DNA from: Streptomyces pyxinicus
GTDB taxonomy: Bacteria; Actinomycetota; Actinomycetes; Streptomycetales; Streptomycetaceae
Direction: 5' to 3'
Assembly: GCF_024753135.1 (NCBI RefSeq)
Contig: NZ_JANUGP010000028.1
Span: 38,565-102,564 of the forward strand
Length of the DNA: 64,000 nucleotides
How positions within the stretch are numbered: position 1 is the first letter of the stretch; each line of letters begins with the position of its first letter. A program made the translations under genes and the position numbers. Below, piece by piece: positions 34,358-43,281 of the stretch. The notes below the pieces were generated by a model. It did no database searches, was not told the DNA's origin, and saw only the letters and a list, made by a program, of their open reading frames with translations.

Positions 34358-36394
34358 ATGACGCGACGGCTGCACCGCTTGAGAGCGCTCGGCGTCACCG
34401 CCGCCGTGGGGCTGATCGGCGTGGGCCTGGCCGCGCCGGACGCGTCGGCCGCCACCGCGCCGCGCGTCGACCTCCGGGTCCTGGTCGTGGACGACGGGGC
34501 GGGGCCGGTCGGGGCGGTCACCGCCCAACTGCGCGGCGAGGGCGTCCCGTACACCACCGTCGACCTGGACGACGCCGGCCGGCCCACGCTCACGAGCGCC
34601 TTCCTGAGCGACACCGCCGGCGGCCGGCCCCGGGCGAAGTACCAGGGCGTGGTCCTGCCGAACGAGGCCCCGTTCGGCGCGGGTTCGGCCGAGCAGACGG
34701 CCCTGGAGGCGTACGAGAGGACCTACGGCATCCCGCAACTGGACGCCTACACCTGGGCCCACCCCGAGGTCGGGCTCGACCACACCGACGCGGGCGGCTA
34801 CGCGGGGCCCCTGGACGGCCGGACCGCCACCGTCAGCGCGGCCGGGAAGGCGGGCCCCTTCGGGTATCTGAAGGGGCCCTTCTCCTTCGAGGACAACTCG
34901 GCCTCCGTGGACGAGAGTTACGGCTTCGTCGCGCATCCCCGCACCGGCTTCACCAGCTATGTCGACACCGCCGTCCCCGGCGGCACCGGCACCGGCAGCC
35001 TGCTCGGCGAGTACGCGCACGACGGCCGCCGCGAGCTGGTCGTCACCTTCGCCTACAACCAGTACCAGCAGCAGTTCCGGGTGCTGGCCCGGGGCATGGT
35101 CGAGTGGCTGACCCAGGGCGTCCACCTCGGGCAGGCCCGCAACTACTTCGCCGTGCACGTGGACGACGTCTTCGCGCCGGACGCCCGCTGGGACCCCGAG
35201 CGCGACTGCACCCCGGGCGACATCGACTGCGCGGGCGGCACCGAGGACGACACCGGGACGCCGATCCGGATGACGCCGGCCGACGCGCAGTACGCGGCGC
35301 GGTGGGAGCAGAGCCACGGCTTCACCCTCGACCTGGTCTACAACGCGGGCGCCGGCGAGGAGTGGAAGGAGGAGCACGACGGCAAGGACCCGCTGACCGA
35401 CCAGCTCCTGAAGGACAGGTCCCGGTACCGGTGGGTGAACCACACCTACACCCACCTCTTCCTCGGCTGCATCCAGGACGCCACGACCGTGCCGTGGACC
35501 TGCGCGAAGAACGCCGACGGCTCCACGCGCTGGGTGAGCCGCTCGGACATCTCCGGACAGATCTCCGACAACTACGACTGGGGGCTGCTGCACGGCCTGC
35601 CCCTGGACCGCTCCGAACTGGTCACCGGTGAGCACTCCGGCCTCAGGACCCTGCCGCAGCAGCCGCAGGACAACCCCGGCCTCGGGCCGGCGCTCGCCGC
35701 GAACGGCGTCCGGTGGACCGCCTCGGACAACTCCCGCGAGTCCGCGCAGCGCGCCGTCGGGGGCAGCGTGCTCACCGTGCCGCGCTATCCGATGAACGTG
35801 TACTACAACGTCGGCACCAAGGCCGAGATGGCCGACGAGTACAACTGGATCTACACCGCGAAGGCCGACGGCGGCAGCGGCGTCTGCGAGGACAACCCCA
35901 CCTCCACCTGCCTGCCGACGCCGCTGGACACGGCCACCGGGTTCACCGACACCATCGTGCCCGCCGAGGCCCGCACCGACCTCGGGCACGTGCTGGGCAA
36001 CGACCCGCGCCCGCACTACGCCCACCAGTCCAACCTGGCCGAGGACCGGCTGCTCTACCCGGTCCTGGACCGCGTACTGGCCGACTACCAGGCGCTGTTC
36101 GCCGACAACACCCCGATCGTCAACCTCCGCCAGAGTGCGATCGGCGCCGAACTCAAGAGCCGCGCCACCTGGCAGTCCGCCCTCGACGCGGGCAAGGTCA
36201 CCGCCTACCGCGTCGGCGACACCGTGACCGCCACGGCCCCCTCCGGCACCCAGATCCCCCTGACGGCCCCCGAAGGCACCCGCCGCCAACAGATCCTGGG
36301 CACCACGACCTTCGGCACGCCCTACGCCGGCCAACGCACCTCCTGGACGACGCCGGGCCTCCTCCAGACAGCGGTAACCCTGAAACTCCCGTAA
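34358..36394 (+). CDS. Secreted polysaccharide-deacetylase-like protein (Agd3/CE18 type)
   Basis: A 678-residue exported protein with a twin-arginine-like N-terminus (TRRLHRLRALG) and a signal peptide ending near ASAA at about 32. An N-terminal jelly-roll-like region precedes a deacetylase-like barrel. Candidate metal ligands are the Asp pair in FAVHVDDVFAPD (about 265-276) and the HxxxH of VNHTYTHLFLG (about 362); HYAHQSNLAEDRLLYP near 550 is another conserved block. This matches my recollection of Agd3, the fungal galactosaminogalactan deacetylase, whose relatives occur in actinobacteria. The substrate here is unknown. ATG at 34358 follows GGGGGGAG. Confidence 0.7.
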   Translation: MTRRLHRLRALGVTAAVGLIGVGLAAPDASAATAPRVDLRVLVVDDGAGPVGAVTAQLRGEGVPYTTVDLDDAGRPTLTSAFLSDTAGGRPRAKYQGVVLPNEAPFGAGSAEQTALEAYERTYGIPQLDAYTWAHPEVGLDHTDAGGYAGPLDGRTATVSAAGKAGPFGYLKGPFSFEDNSASVDESYGFVAHPRTGFTSYVDTAVPGGTGTGSLLGEYAHDGRRELVVTFAYNQYQQQFRVLARGMVEWLTQGVHLGQARNYFAVHVDDVFAPDARWDPERDCTPGDIDCAGGTEDDTGTPIRMTPADAQYAARWEQSHGFTLDLVYNAGAGEEWKEEHDGKDPLTDQLLKDRSRYRWVNHTYTHLFLGCIQDATTVPWTCAKNADGSTRWVSRSDISGQISDNYDWGLLHGLPLDRSELVTGEHSGLRTLPQQPQDNPGLGPALAANGVRWTASDNSRESAQRAVGGSVLTVPRYPMNVYYNVGTKAEMADEYNWIYTAKADGGSGVCEDNPTSTCLPTPLDTATGFTDTIVPAEARTDLGHVLGNDPRPHYAHQSNLAEDRLLYPVLDRVLADYQALFADNTPIVNLRQSAIGAELKSRATWQSALDAGKVTAYRVGDTVTATAPSGTQIPLTAPEGTRRQQILGTTTFGTPYAGQRTSWTTPGLLQTAVTLKLP

Positions 36395-36400
36395 TCGAAA

Positions 36401-36440
36401 GCGCCCCCGAAGGGGCGCGGGGAACTGCGCGGTCGGCCAC
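36401..36440 (+). terminator. Hairpin plus Streptomyces dispersed element after the deacetylase gene
   Basis: GCGCCCC and GGGGCGC pair around a CGAA loop (36401-36418), 7 bp after the stop codon. The right side runs into GGGGCGCGGGGAACTGCGCG, a sequence that recurs at four other places in this window. It probably serves as a terminator. Confidence 0.75.
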
Positions 36441-36489
36441 GGCGAACCCGCACTCGCCGGACGGCCATGCGCACACGCCCCGTCAGGCG

Positions 36490-37287
36490 CTACGCGCCGA
36501 GCGTCAGCGCCACCAGCGCAACGGTCGCCGCCGTCTCCGCCACCGCGCCGAACACGTCCCCGGTGACCCCGCCGAAGCGCCGTACGCACCGGCGGAGCAG
36601 CAGTTCCGCCACGGCCACCCCGGCGGCCACCGCGAGAGCGGTCCGTACCGCGTCGTAGCCGCCCAGCCCCGCCCCCGCCGCGCCGGCCGCGACGGTCACC
36701 ACCGCCGCCACGGCCAGGGCCGCACCCCCCGGCACCACCCCCGCCACCGCCGCCCCCAGCCCCTCCGGGCGCGCCGCCGGTACCCCGGTGCGGGCGGACA
36801 GGGTGAGGGCCAGGCGGGCGGTGGTCGCGGAGACGGTCGCGGCCAGCGCGCCCCGGGCCCACGAGCCGTCGTAGAGCTGGGCCAGCGCGGCGACCTGGGC
36901 CAGCAGCACCAGAACCAGGGTGAGGACGCCGAACGGCCCGATGTCCGACTGCTTCATGATCCGCAGCGCGTCCTCCGCGGGCTTGCCGCTGCCCAGCCCG
37001 TCGGCGGTGTCGGCGAGCCCGTCCAGGTGCAGCCCCCGGGTCAGCGCGGCCGGTACGGCGACCGAGGCGACGGCCGCGAGCAGCGGACCGGCGCCCAGCA
37101 GGAGCAGCAGCACCCCGAGCCCGGCCGCGCCCGCGCCGACGACCAGGCCGGCCGACGGAGCGGCCAGCATGCCGCCGCGCGCCGCCTCCCGGTCCCAGCG
37201 GCGCACCCGTACGGGCAGCACCGTAAGGGTGCCGAAGGCGAAGCGGAGGCCGTCGGAGACAGCGGAGGAGACGGAGGACGTACGCAC
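36490..37287 (-). CDS. cobS: Adenosylcobinamide-GDP ribazoletransferase (cobalamin synthase)
   Basis: Membrane enzyme that joins alpha-ribazole to adenosylcobinamide-GDP, the last step of the nucleotide-loop pathway. The signature RGLHLDGLADTADGLG lies at about residues 86-101, with KQSDIGPFGVL following; six or more hydrophobic helices span the 265 residues. The start is GTG at 37287, with no obvious ribosome site. CobT and CobU, its pathway partners, are at 41-44.5 kb, separated by a membrane-protein module. Confidence 0.95.
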   Translation of the reverse strand: MRTSSVSSAVSDGLRFAFGTLTVLPVRVRRWDREAARGGMLAAPSAGLVVGAGAAGLGVLLLLLGAGPLLAAVASVAVPAALTRGLHLDGLADTADGLGSGKPAEDALRIMKQSDIGPFGVLTLVLVLLAQVAALAQLYDGSWARGALAATVSATTARLALTLSARTGVPAARPEGLGAAVAGVVPGGAALAVAAVVTVAAGAAGAGLGGYDAVRTALAVAAGVAVAELLLRRCVRRFGGVTGDVFGAVAETAATVALVALTLGA

Positions 37288-37347
37288 CGGCGCAGGTTAC
37301 CCGGCGGTCGCTGAGCCGCCTCCCGCCCCCGGGGATATGGTGCGCAT

Positions 37348-38112
37348 ATGGGGCACTGGTGGGAGCGGAACATCGTGGAGCCGGGCAAGCTCCCGCTGCT
37401 GCTGGCCCTCGCCGCCTTCGTGCTGACCTTCGTCGTGACCCGGGTGATCACCCGTCTGATCCGGGCCGGCCGGGGCCCGTTCGGCAACGTCAAGGCGGGC
37501 GGCCTGCACATCCACCACGTCGTCCCCGGCGTCCTGCTCACCATCGGCGGCGGGTTCGGCGCCGTCGCCAGCGACCGGCACGGCGCCGGCGGCGCGATCG
37601 CCGCCGTCGTCTTCGGCATGGGCACGGGCCTCGTCCTGGACGAGTTCGCGCTGATCCTGCACCTGGACGACGTCTACTGGACCGAGGAGGGCCGGCAGAG
37701 CGTCGAGGTCGTCGTCCTCACCGCCGCCCTGGTCGGCCTGCTGCTGGCCGGTTTCTCCCCGTTCGGCGTCAACGACGTCACCCAGCAGGAACTCCAGGAC
37801 CGCGGCGGCTTCCTCAGCACCATCGCGGTGAACTTCCTCTTCTCGCTCGTCGCCCTCGCCAAGGGCAAGGCACGTATCGCGATCTTCGGGGCCGTGGTGC
37901 CGCTCGTCGCACTGGTCGGCGCGCTCCGGCTGGCCCGCCCCGGCTCCCCGTGGGCCCGCCGCTTCTACGGCTCCCGGCCCCGCGCCCGCGCCCGCGCCGC
38001 CCTGCGCGCCTACCGCCACGACCGCCGCTGGGCCCGCCCCCGGCGCGTCGTTCAGGACTGGATCGGCGGCAAGCCCGACCCCCGCCCGGCCCGGCTGCCC
38101 GACCGCCACTGA
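37348..38112 (+). CDS. Polytopic membrane protein of unknown function
   Basis: A 254-residue protein with five or six predicted helices (about 17-36, 58-73, 82-100, 118-138, 156-170, 182-196) and a basic cytoplasmic tail (PRARARAALRAYRHDRRWARP). Charged motifs sit at helix edges: LHIHHVVPG near residue 51, VLDEFALILHLDDVYW near 95-110. Clustered His and Asp at membrane interfaces could bind a metal, but no family with known function was recognised. It diverges from cobS by 60 bp, and its 3' end overlaps the convergent rhomboid-like gene by 61 bp. Confidence 0.8.
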   Translation: MGHWWERNIVEPGKLPLLLALAAFVLTFVVTRVITRLIRAGRGPFGNVKAGGLHIHHVVPGVLLTIGGGFGAVASDRHGAGGAIAAVVFGMGTGLVLDEFALILHLDDVYWTEEGRQSVEVVVLTAALVGLLLAGFSPFGVNDVTQQELQDRGGFLSTIAVNFLFSLVALAKGKARIAIFGAVVPLVALVGALRLARPGSPWARRFYGSRPRARARAALRAYRHDRRWARPRRVVQDWIGGKPDPRPARLPDRH

Positions 38113-38798
38113 CCGGCCAGCGCCCGCAGACAGGCGCGTGGATCGTGCCCGTACCGCTGCCGCAGCGCCACTTCCAGGCACAGCAGGCCCACCGCCATCA
38201 GCGCGGCCAGATGCTCCTTGCCGGCCAGGTTCTCCTTGACCAGCACCTCCGCCACCATCGCCACGGTCACCGCGCCGGCCGTCAGATACGCGCCGTACCG
38301 CCAGGTCGCGAACACCGCGAGCCCCACCACGGCCGCCGAGGGGCCGGTGTCCACCACCTGCGCGTCGCTCCAGGGCAGTCCGAACGGCGCGTGCGGACCC
38401 AGGGTGGTGCCCAGCCGCGCGTACAGCGTGCCGGCGAGCGTGGCGACGTAGGCGATGGCCAGCGTCCGCCGCCAGCCCAGGCACAGTTCGGCGATCCCGA
38501 ACACCAGCAGGATCTGCGCCAGCGCGCCCCACACCGGCAGGTCAAGCGCCGGTACGAACAGCGACAGCGGGGTGCGCAGCAGCGCCTGCCACAGCGGGTC
38601 GGCGGCCCGTACGGCGCCCAGGTCCTGCACCGCCTGGAAGCCCCATGACTGGTTCTGCGCGTACTGCAGGAACGCCGTCAGGCACACCGCGGTGAGCGTC
38701 ATCGGCAGCGCGCGCAGACGCCGGGTCAGCAGCCGCTCGCGTACGGCGGAGTACAGCGGTCCCCATTCGGCGCGGGCCCAGCGGGCCACCGTTCCCAT
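38052..38798 (-). CDS. Rhomboid-like membrane protein
   Basis: A 248-residue integral membrane protein with about six helices. VDTGPSAAVVGLAVFATW resembles the rhomboid GxSx active-site helix, and KEHLAALMAVGLLCLEVAL resembles the last helix that supplies the catalytic His, so a diverged rhomboid protease is possible. Activity is not proven: the Gly after the Ser is Ala. The ATG at 38798 begins 22 bases after the stop of the upstream lysyltransferase gene, so the two are likely an operon. Confidence 0.68.
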   Translation of the reverse strand: MGTVARWARAEWGPLYSAVRERLLTRRLRALPMTLTAVCLTAFLQYAQNQSWGFQAVQDLGAVRAADPLWQALLRTPLSLFVPALDLPVWGALAQILLVFGIAELCLGWRRTLAIAYVATLAGTLYARLGTTLGPHAPFGLPWSDAQVVDTGPSAAVVGLAVFATWRYGAYLTAGAVTVAMVAEVLVKENLAGKEHLAALMAVGLLCLEVALRQRYGHDPRACLRALAGQWRSGSRAGRGSGLPPIQS

Positions 38799-38820
38799 CC
38801 AGCGTTCCCCGTCCGTGTGG

Positions 38821-40617
38821 TCAGCGATGCGAGTCCAGGTGTCTGCGGTGCAGCCACTTGGGCAGTCCCGGCGCCTCCAGGAAGCCTTCCGCGCGGGCCG
38901 AGGCGAGGCCGATGCGCAGCAGGTCCGCGCTCTTCTCGAAGAGCAGGAACCGCGGCTCCCAGATGGGCCGGTACTTGGCGTTGGCGCGGTACAGCGACTC
39001 GATCTGCCACCAGCGGGAGCAGAAGCTGAGCAGCGACCGCCACAGCCTGAGCACCGGACCGGCACCGAGGCGCGCGCCACGTTCGAAGACCGACCTGAAC
39101 ATCGCGAAGTTGAGCGAGACCTGCGTGATCCCGATCTCGTCGGCCCCCCGCAGCAGTTCGATGACCATGAACTCCATCAGCCCGTTGTCGGAGTCCCGGT
39201 CGCGCCGCATCAGGTCGAGCGACAGCCCGTTCGGGCCCCACGGCACGAAGGAGAGCACCGCCCGGAGCCGGCCCTCGGCGTCGGTGCACTCCAGCATCAC
39301 GCACCGGCCGTCATCGGGGTCGCCGAGCCGGCCGAGCGCCATGCTGAAGCCGCGCTCGGTCGCGCCGTCCCGCCAGTCGTCGGCGCGCTCCAGCAGGTAC
39401 GCCATCGCGTCCGCCGGGATGTCCTCGTGCCGGCGCACGCGCACCTGGTACCCGGCCCGCTTGACCCGGTTGTAGGCCTGCCGGACGGTGCGCATGGCCC
39501 GGCCCTCCAGGGTGAAGTCGGCGACCTCCACGATCGCCTCGTCCCCGAGTTCCAGGGCGTCCAGGCCGTGCCGGGCGTACACCGTCCCGGCCTCCTCGCT
39601 CGCGCCCATCACCGCCGGGATCCAGCCGTGCTCCCGGGCCTCGGCGAGCCATGGCGCGATCGCCCCCGGCCAGGCCTCCGGGTCCCCGATCGGGTCACCG
39701 GAGGCGAGGCTCACCCCGCCGACGACCCGGTAGGCCACGGCCGCCTTGCCGGTCGGCGACCACACCACGCTCTTCTCCCGGCGCAGCGCGAAATAGCCCA
39801 GCGAGTCCCGCTCGCCTTGCCGGTCCAGCAGGGCCCGCAGCCGCTTCTCGTCGTCCTCGGTGAGCGGATCGACGGCGCGCCGGGAGCGGAAGGCGGCGTA
39901 GAACACGGCGAGGACCAGGGCGGTGCTGAGCACGTTGACGCTGACGTTGGTCCAGTTCGGCGGGTCGATGCCGGGGAAGCGGGACTCGTCGGCGGCCACC
40001 GACACCAGGCGCAGGGTGCCGTAGTGCCAGCGCTCGGGGAAGGCGGAACGGGCCGCGTCCGGCGCGTTGTTGGTGACCGTGACCAGCAGGGCGGCGAGCA
40101 GGGAGGCGACCAGTCCGCCGCCGACGGCGACCGTGGCCGCGAGCCGGGGGTTGGAGCGGTCGCCCTTGGCGTAGAACTCCCGGCGGCCGACGAGCAGGGC
40201 ACCGACGAACGCGGCCGTCAGCCCGAGCGAGATCCAGTTCTGCGGGTACCGCCGGATCTCCGGGAACGCCATGGCGAACGCGAACAGCGCGAGGAACGCG
40301 CCGCTGAGCACCAGGTTCAGGATCCACGCGGCCCGCTTGCGGCGGCGCATGGTGATCGCCAGGAACGCGGTGAACAGTCCGGAGGCGAAGCCGGCGGTCA
40401 GCAGGTACGGCGTGAAGAAGTCGTCCTGGTTGTGCCGGCGGACGTCCTGGCCGAGCGAGACCCACACGGCGCTGAGGAAGTTGATGAAGGCGACGGTCCG
40501 CAGATACCAGACGGCCAGTGCGGCGGCCCGCCGGGACACCCCGGTCGACCGCCGCCCGGCCTCACTCACCCGCCCCGGCTCGACATCCGGCGGAATGGCA
40601 ATTCGGGCATCTCCCAT
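38821..40617 (-). CDS. Phosphatidylglycerol lysyltransferase-like protein (DUF2156, MprF type)
   Basis: A 598-residue membrane protein. About six N-terminal helices (35-240) are followed by a cytoplasmic double-GNAT domain (about 265-590) with GYFALRREKSVVWSPTGKAAV, VGGVSLASGDPIGDPEAW, and LDLMRRDRDSDNGLMEFMVIELL, all typical of MprF/LysX lysyltransferases. These enzymes move lysine from lysyl-tRNA to phosphatidylglycerol, lowering surface charge and giving resistance to cationic peptides. Unlike mycobacterial LysX there is no fused lysyl-tRNA synthetase. ATG at 40617. The rhomboid-like gene follows closely. Confidence 0.9.
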   Translation of the reverse strand: MGDARIAIPPDVEPGRVSEAGRRSTGVSRRAAALAVWYLRTVAFINFLSAVWVSLGQDVRRHNQDDFFTPYLLTAGFASGLFTAFLAITMRRRKRAAWILNLVLSGAFLALFAFAMAFPEIRRYPQNWISLGLTAAFVGALLVGRREFYAKGDRSNPRLAATVAVGGGLVASLLAALLVTVTNNAPDAARSAFPERWHYGTLRLVSVAADESRFPGIDPPNWTNVSVNVLSTALVLAVFYAAFRSRRAVDPLTEDDEKRLRALLDRQGERDSLGYFALRREKSVVWSPTGKAAVAYRVVGGVSLASGDPIGDPEAWPGAIAPWLAEAREHGWIPAVMGASEEAGTVYARHGLDALELGDEAIVEVADFTLEGRAMRTVRQAYNRVKRAGYQVRVRRHEDIPADAMAYLLERADDWRDGATERGFSMALGRLGDPDDGRCVMLECTDAEGRLRAVLSFVPWGPNGLSLDLMRRDRDSDNGLMEFMVIELLRGADEIGITQVSLNFAMFRSVFERGARLGAGPVLRLWRSLLSFCSRWWQIESLYRANAKYRPIWEPRFLLFEKSADLLRIGLASARAEGFLEAPGLPKWLHRRHLDSHR

Positions 40618-41044
40618 AGCGGACGATCATATGGCCGCCGGTCCGGCGAACCCCACCATTCCCGCCGGGGGTGAGGCCGGGGGTCGCGCGCCCCTGCCGG
40701 GCGGTCCCGCGTGGCTGTAGTCCCGGCTCGTCGGGCCGGTACGGATGTCGGCGCGGTCGTGTCCCGGGTCGGCGGGCCGGTGCGGCCGTGCTCCCGGCCC
40801 GGCGGGCGGCGGTTCGGCCCGCCTGCGGGCCCGGTCGGCGCGTGGCGTGGGGCAGCAGACCCGGGTGCCGTCTCTCCCCGCATCCCGGCGGAGCCGGCTC
40901 CCGCATCCCCGCCCCGTGGGTCTCCCACACGCCGGCCGGCTCGTCCGCCGTGACGGCGCGCGACCGCGCAACCGGGACGGCGATGGCCGGCGGTGTCCGA
41001 ACGGCCGGAAACCGACTGCCCCTCGCCGGCCGAACCGGTACCGA
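40618..41044. other. Gene-free stretch between the lysyltransferase gene and cobT
   Basis: About 430 bases, extremely G+C-rich, with no supportable gene; open frames here are shadows. It lies downstream of cobT and upstream of the lysyltransferase gene on the minus strand, so it should contain the terminator of one and promoter of the other. Neither was recognised with confidence. Confidence 0.45.
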
Positions 41045-41104
41045 CTACTCCGGCATAGGCTCCGCCGGTACCGGCTACTCCGGCATAGGCTCCGCCGGTA
41101 CCGG
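41045..41104 (-). repeat. Perfect 30-bp tandem duplication across the cobT stop codon
   Basis: Two identical 30-bp units, 41045-41074 and 41075-41104, abut. The right unit encodes the last nine codons of cobT plus its TAG stop (PVPAEPMPE-stop). The left unit lies beyond the stop, in the same frame, and repeats the same nine codons and a second TAG. Confidence 0.95.
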
Positions 41105-42157
41105 CTCGGTGTCCACCCGCTCCGGGAGTTCGGCGGCCAGGGCGGCGGCGGCCTGTACCAGGGGGAGGGCCAGCAGCGCGCCCACGCCCTCGCCGAGGGT
41201 GACGCCCTGGATGAGGAGGGGCTCCAGGGCCATGCGGTCCAGGGCCTTGGCCTGGCCCGGTTCGCCGCTGTCGTGGGCGGCCAGCCACCAGTCCGGTGCC
41301 CGGAAGGCGACCCGCTGGGCGACCAGCGCGCAGGCGGCGGCCACCACGCCGTCGAGGAGCACCGGCAGCTTCCGTACCGCGCACTGCAACAGGAACCCGG
41401 TCATCGCCGCGAGGTCGGCGCCGCCGACCGTGGCCAGCAGCTCCAGCTGGTCCCCGAGCACCGGCCGGGCCCGCCGCAGCGCGTCCCGGATGGCCGCGCA
41501 CTTGCGCATCCACGCCAGGTCGTCGATGGCGAGCCCGCCCCGCCCGGTGACCACGGACGCGTCGGTCCCGCACAGCGCGGCGATCAGCACCGCCGCCGCC
41601 GTGGTGCCGCCCACGCTGAGGTCGCCGAGCACCACCAGGTCCGTACCCGAGTCGGCCTCCTCGTCGGCGATCGCGGCACCCGCCCGCACCGCCGCCTCGG
41701 CCTCGTCCAGGGTCAGCGCGTCCTCGACGTCGATCCGGCCGCTGCCCCGCCGGACCCGGTGCCGCCCGACCTCCTCGGGGAGGTCGCCCGGGTCGCAGTC
41801 CAGGGCCAGGTCCACCACCCGTACCGGTACCTCGTGCCGCCGGGCGAGTACCGCGACCGGGCTGGCCCCCTGAAGCACCGCCCGCACCAGCTCCGCCGCC
41901 GAGCCCGCCGGCCGCGCGGACACGCCCAGCTCCGCGATGCCGTGGTCACCGGCGAAGAGGACCACCCGGGGCCGCTCGACCGGCCGCACCGGCACGGCGC
42001 CCTGCGCGGCGGCCAGCCACTCGCCCAGCTCGTCCAGCCGTCCGAGCGCCCCGGGCGGCACGCTCTGCCGCTCCCGTCGGGCCTCGGCGTCTCGGCGCAC
42101 CCCGCCGTCGGGGCGCTCGATCAGATCGGAGAAGTCGTCCAGGTTCAGCCTGCTCAT
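41075..42157 (-). CDS. cobT: Nicotinate-nucleotide:dimethylbenzimidazole phosphoribosyltransferase
   Basis: Forms alpha-ribazole phosphate for the lower ligand of cobalamin. The 360-residue protein has VVLFAGDHGIAELGVSARP near residue 65, LVVLGDLSVGGTTAAAV near 175 and the catalytic-Glu loop QGVTLGEGVGALLALPL near 320. ATG at 42157. The C-terminus PVPAEPMPE is encoded by a unit that is duplicated right after the stop codon. It works with CobU and CobS encoded nearby. Confidence 0.94.
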   Translation of the reverse strand: MSRLNLDDFSDLIERPDGGVRRDAEARRERQSVPPGALGRLDELGEWLAAAQGAVPVRPVERPRVVLFAGDHGIAELGVSARPAGSAAELVRAVLQGASPVAVLARRHEVPVRVVDLALDCDPGDLPEEVGRHRVRRGSGRIDVEDALTLDEAEAAVRAGAAIADEEADSGTDLVVLGDLSVGGTTAAAVLIAALCGTDASVVTGRGGLAIDDLAWMRKCAAIRDALRRARPVLGDQLELLATVGGADLAAMTGFLLQCAVRKLPVLLDGVVAAACALVAQRVAFRAPDWWLAAHDSGEPGQAKALDRMALEPLLIQGVTLGEGVGALLALPLVQAAAALAAELPERVDTEPVPAEPMPE

Positions 42158-42290
42158 TCGCCGAACAGTACCGCCAGCACCCGAACGCGTCGGCGCCACA
42201 TGGCCACCACACGGCCACGGCGTCGTTGCACCCGGGATCGGTATCCCATACGTTCCGGTTTGCAGCGGAATGTCGCCAAGGGAGTCGCCC

Positions 42291-43277
42291 GTGCCGACCA
42301 TGTCAACCACGCCGTACGTCCCCCCGGACACCACCGACACGTTCCTGGAGCCGCGCCGCGAGAACTGCCCCTGGTGCGGATCGCCCCGGCTGCGCACCCG
42401 GCTACGGGCGGCCGATCCGCTACGGCACCGGGCGGGCGCCTTCGCCGTGGACACGTGCCGCGACTGCGCCCACGTCTTCCAGAACCCCCGGCTCACGGCG
42501 GAGGGCCTCGCCTTCTTCCACCGGGACTTCTACGAGCGGCAGTTGGCGGAGTTCACCGAGCGGATCGTGTCCCCCCGGGCGGTACGGCACCGGCACCGGG
42601 CCACCGCCCACAAGCTCTCCGCGCTGCCCGAGCCGGAGAGCTGGCTGGACGTCGGCACCGGGCACGCCCGCTTCCCGGAGGCCGCCCGGGAGTTCTTCCC
42701 GTACACCAGCTTCGACGGCCTCGACCCCACCGCGCGGGTCGAACAGGCGCTGCTGGAGGGGCGGGTCGAGGAGGCCCACCGCGGCTATCTGTCGACACCC
42801 GGCACCGCGGCCCGGCTGCGCGCCCGCTACGACGTCGTCAGCCTGTTCCGGCACCTGGAGCACGCCCCCGACCCGCGCGCCGAACTCCGCGCCGCCCTCA
42901 CGGTGCTGCGGCGCGGCGGGCACCTCGTGGTCGAGAGCCCCGACCCGCGCAGCGCGTTCGCCGCGCTGCTGGGCCGGTGGTGGCTGCCGTACGGCCAGCC
43001 GCGCCACCTGCACCTGCTGCCGCTCGGCAACCTGCGCACCGAACTGGAGTCGCTGGGCTGCACGGTCCTGGTGACGGACCGGAGCGGCGCGCACACCCCC
43101 TACGACCTCGCGGGGGCCGTCTCCCTGGTCCTGGCCCCCGCGCACCGCGTCGTCCGGGCGGCGGCGAGCCCGCTCCTGGACGTGGCCGCCCTGCTCGACC
43201 ACGCCCTGGCCCCCCTGCTCCGCCACACCCCGTTCGCCAACGCGTACCGGATCGTGGCCCGCAAGGACCGGGGCTGA
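42291..43277 (+). CDS. Class I SAM methyltransferase with N-terminal zinc ribbon
   Basis: A 328-residue protein. Residues 25-60 form a zinc-ribbon-like knuckle with Cys pairs in CPWCGSPRLR and TCRDCAHVFQNPRLT. The methyltransferase domain begins with SWLDVGTGHARFPEAA (about 118) and has VSLFRHLEHAPDPRAEL and LRRGGHLVVESPDP further on. Relatives methylate sugars or lipids, but the substrate is unknown. I choose the GTG at 42291 because GGGAG lies 6 bases upstream; the ATG at 42300 is an alternative. It diverges from cobT, and its stop is only 4 bp from the convergent cobU stop. Confidence 0.85.
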   Translation: MPTMSTTPYVPPDTTDTFLEPRRENCPWCGSPRLRTRLRAADPLRHRAGAFAVDTCRDCAHVFQNPRLTAEGLAFFHRDFYERQLAEFTERIVSPRAVRHRHRATAHKLSALPEPESWLDVGTGHARFPEAAREFFPYTSFDGLDPTARVEQALLEGRVEEAHRGYLSTPGTAARLRARYDVVSLFRHLEHAPDPRAELRAALTVLRRGGHLVVESPDPRSAFAALLGRWWLPYGQPRHLHLLPLGNLRTELESLGCTVLVTDRSGAHTPYDLAGAVSLVLAPAHRVVRAAASPLLDVAALLDHALAPLLRHTPFANAYRIVARKDRG

Positions 43278-43281
43278 CCCC

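Noticed and set aside
42158..42290. Cobalamin riboswitch ahead of cobT or the methyltransferase gene
   Set aside because: No B12-box-like conserved sequence or fitting set of stems could be seen, and the gap is short.
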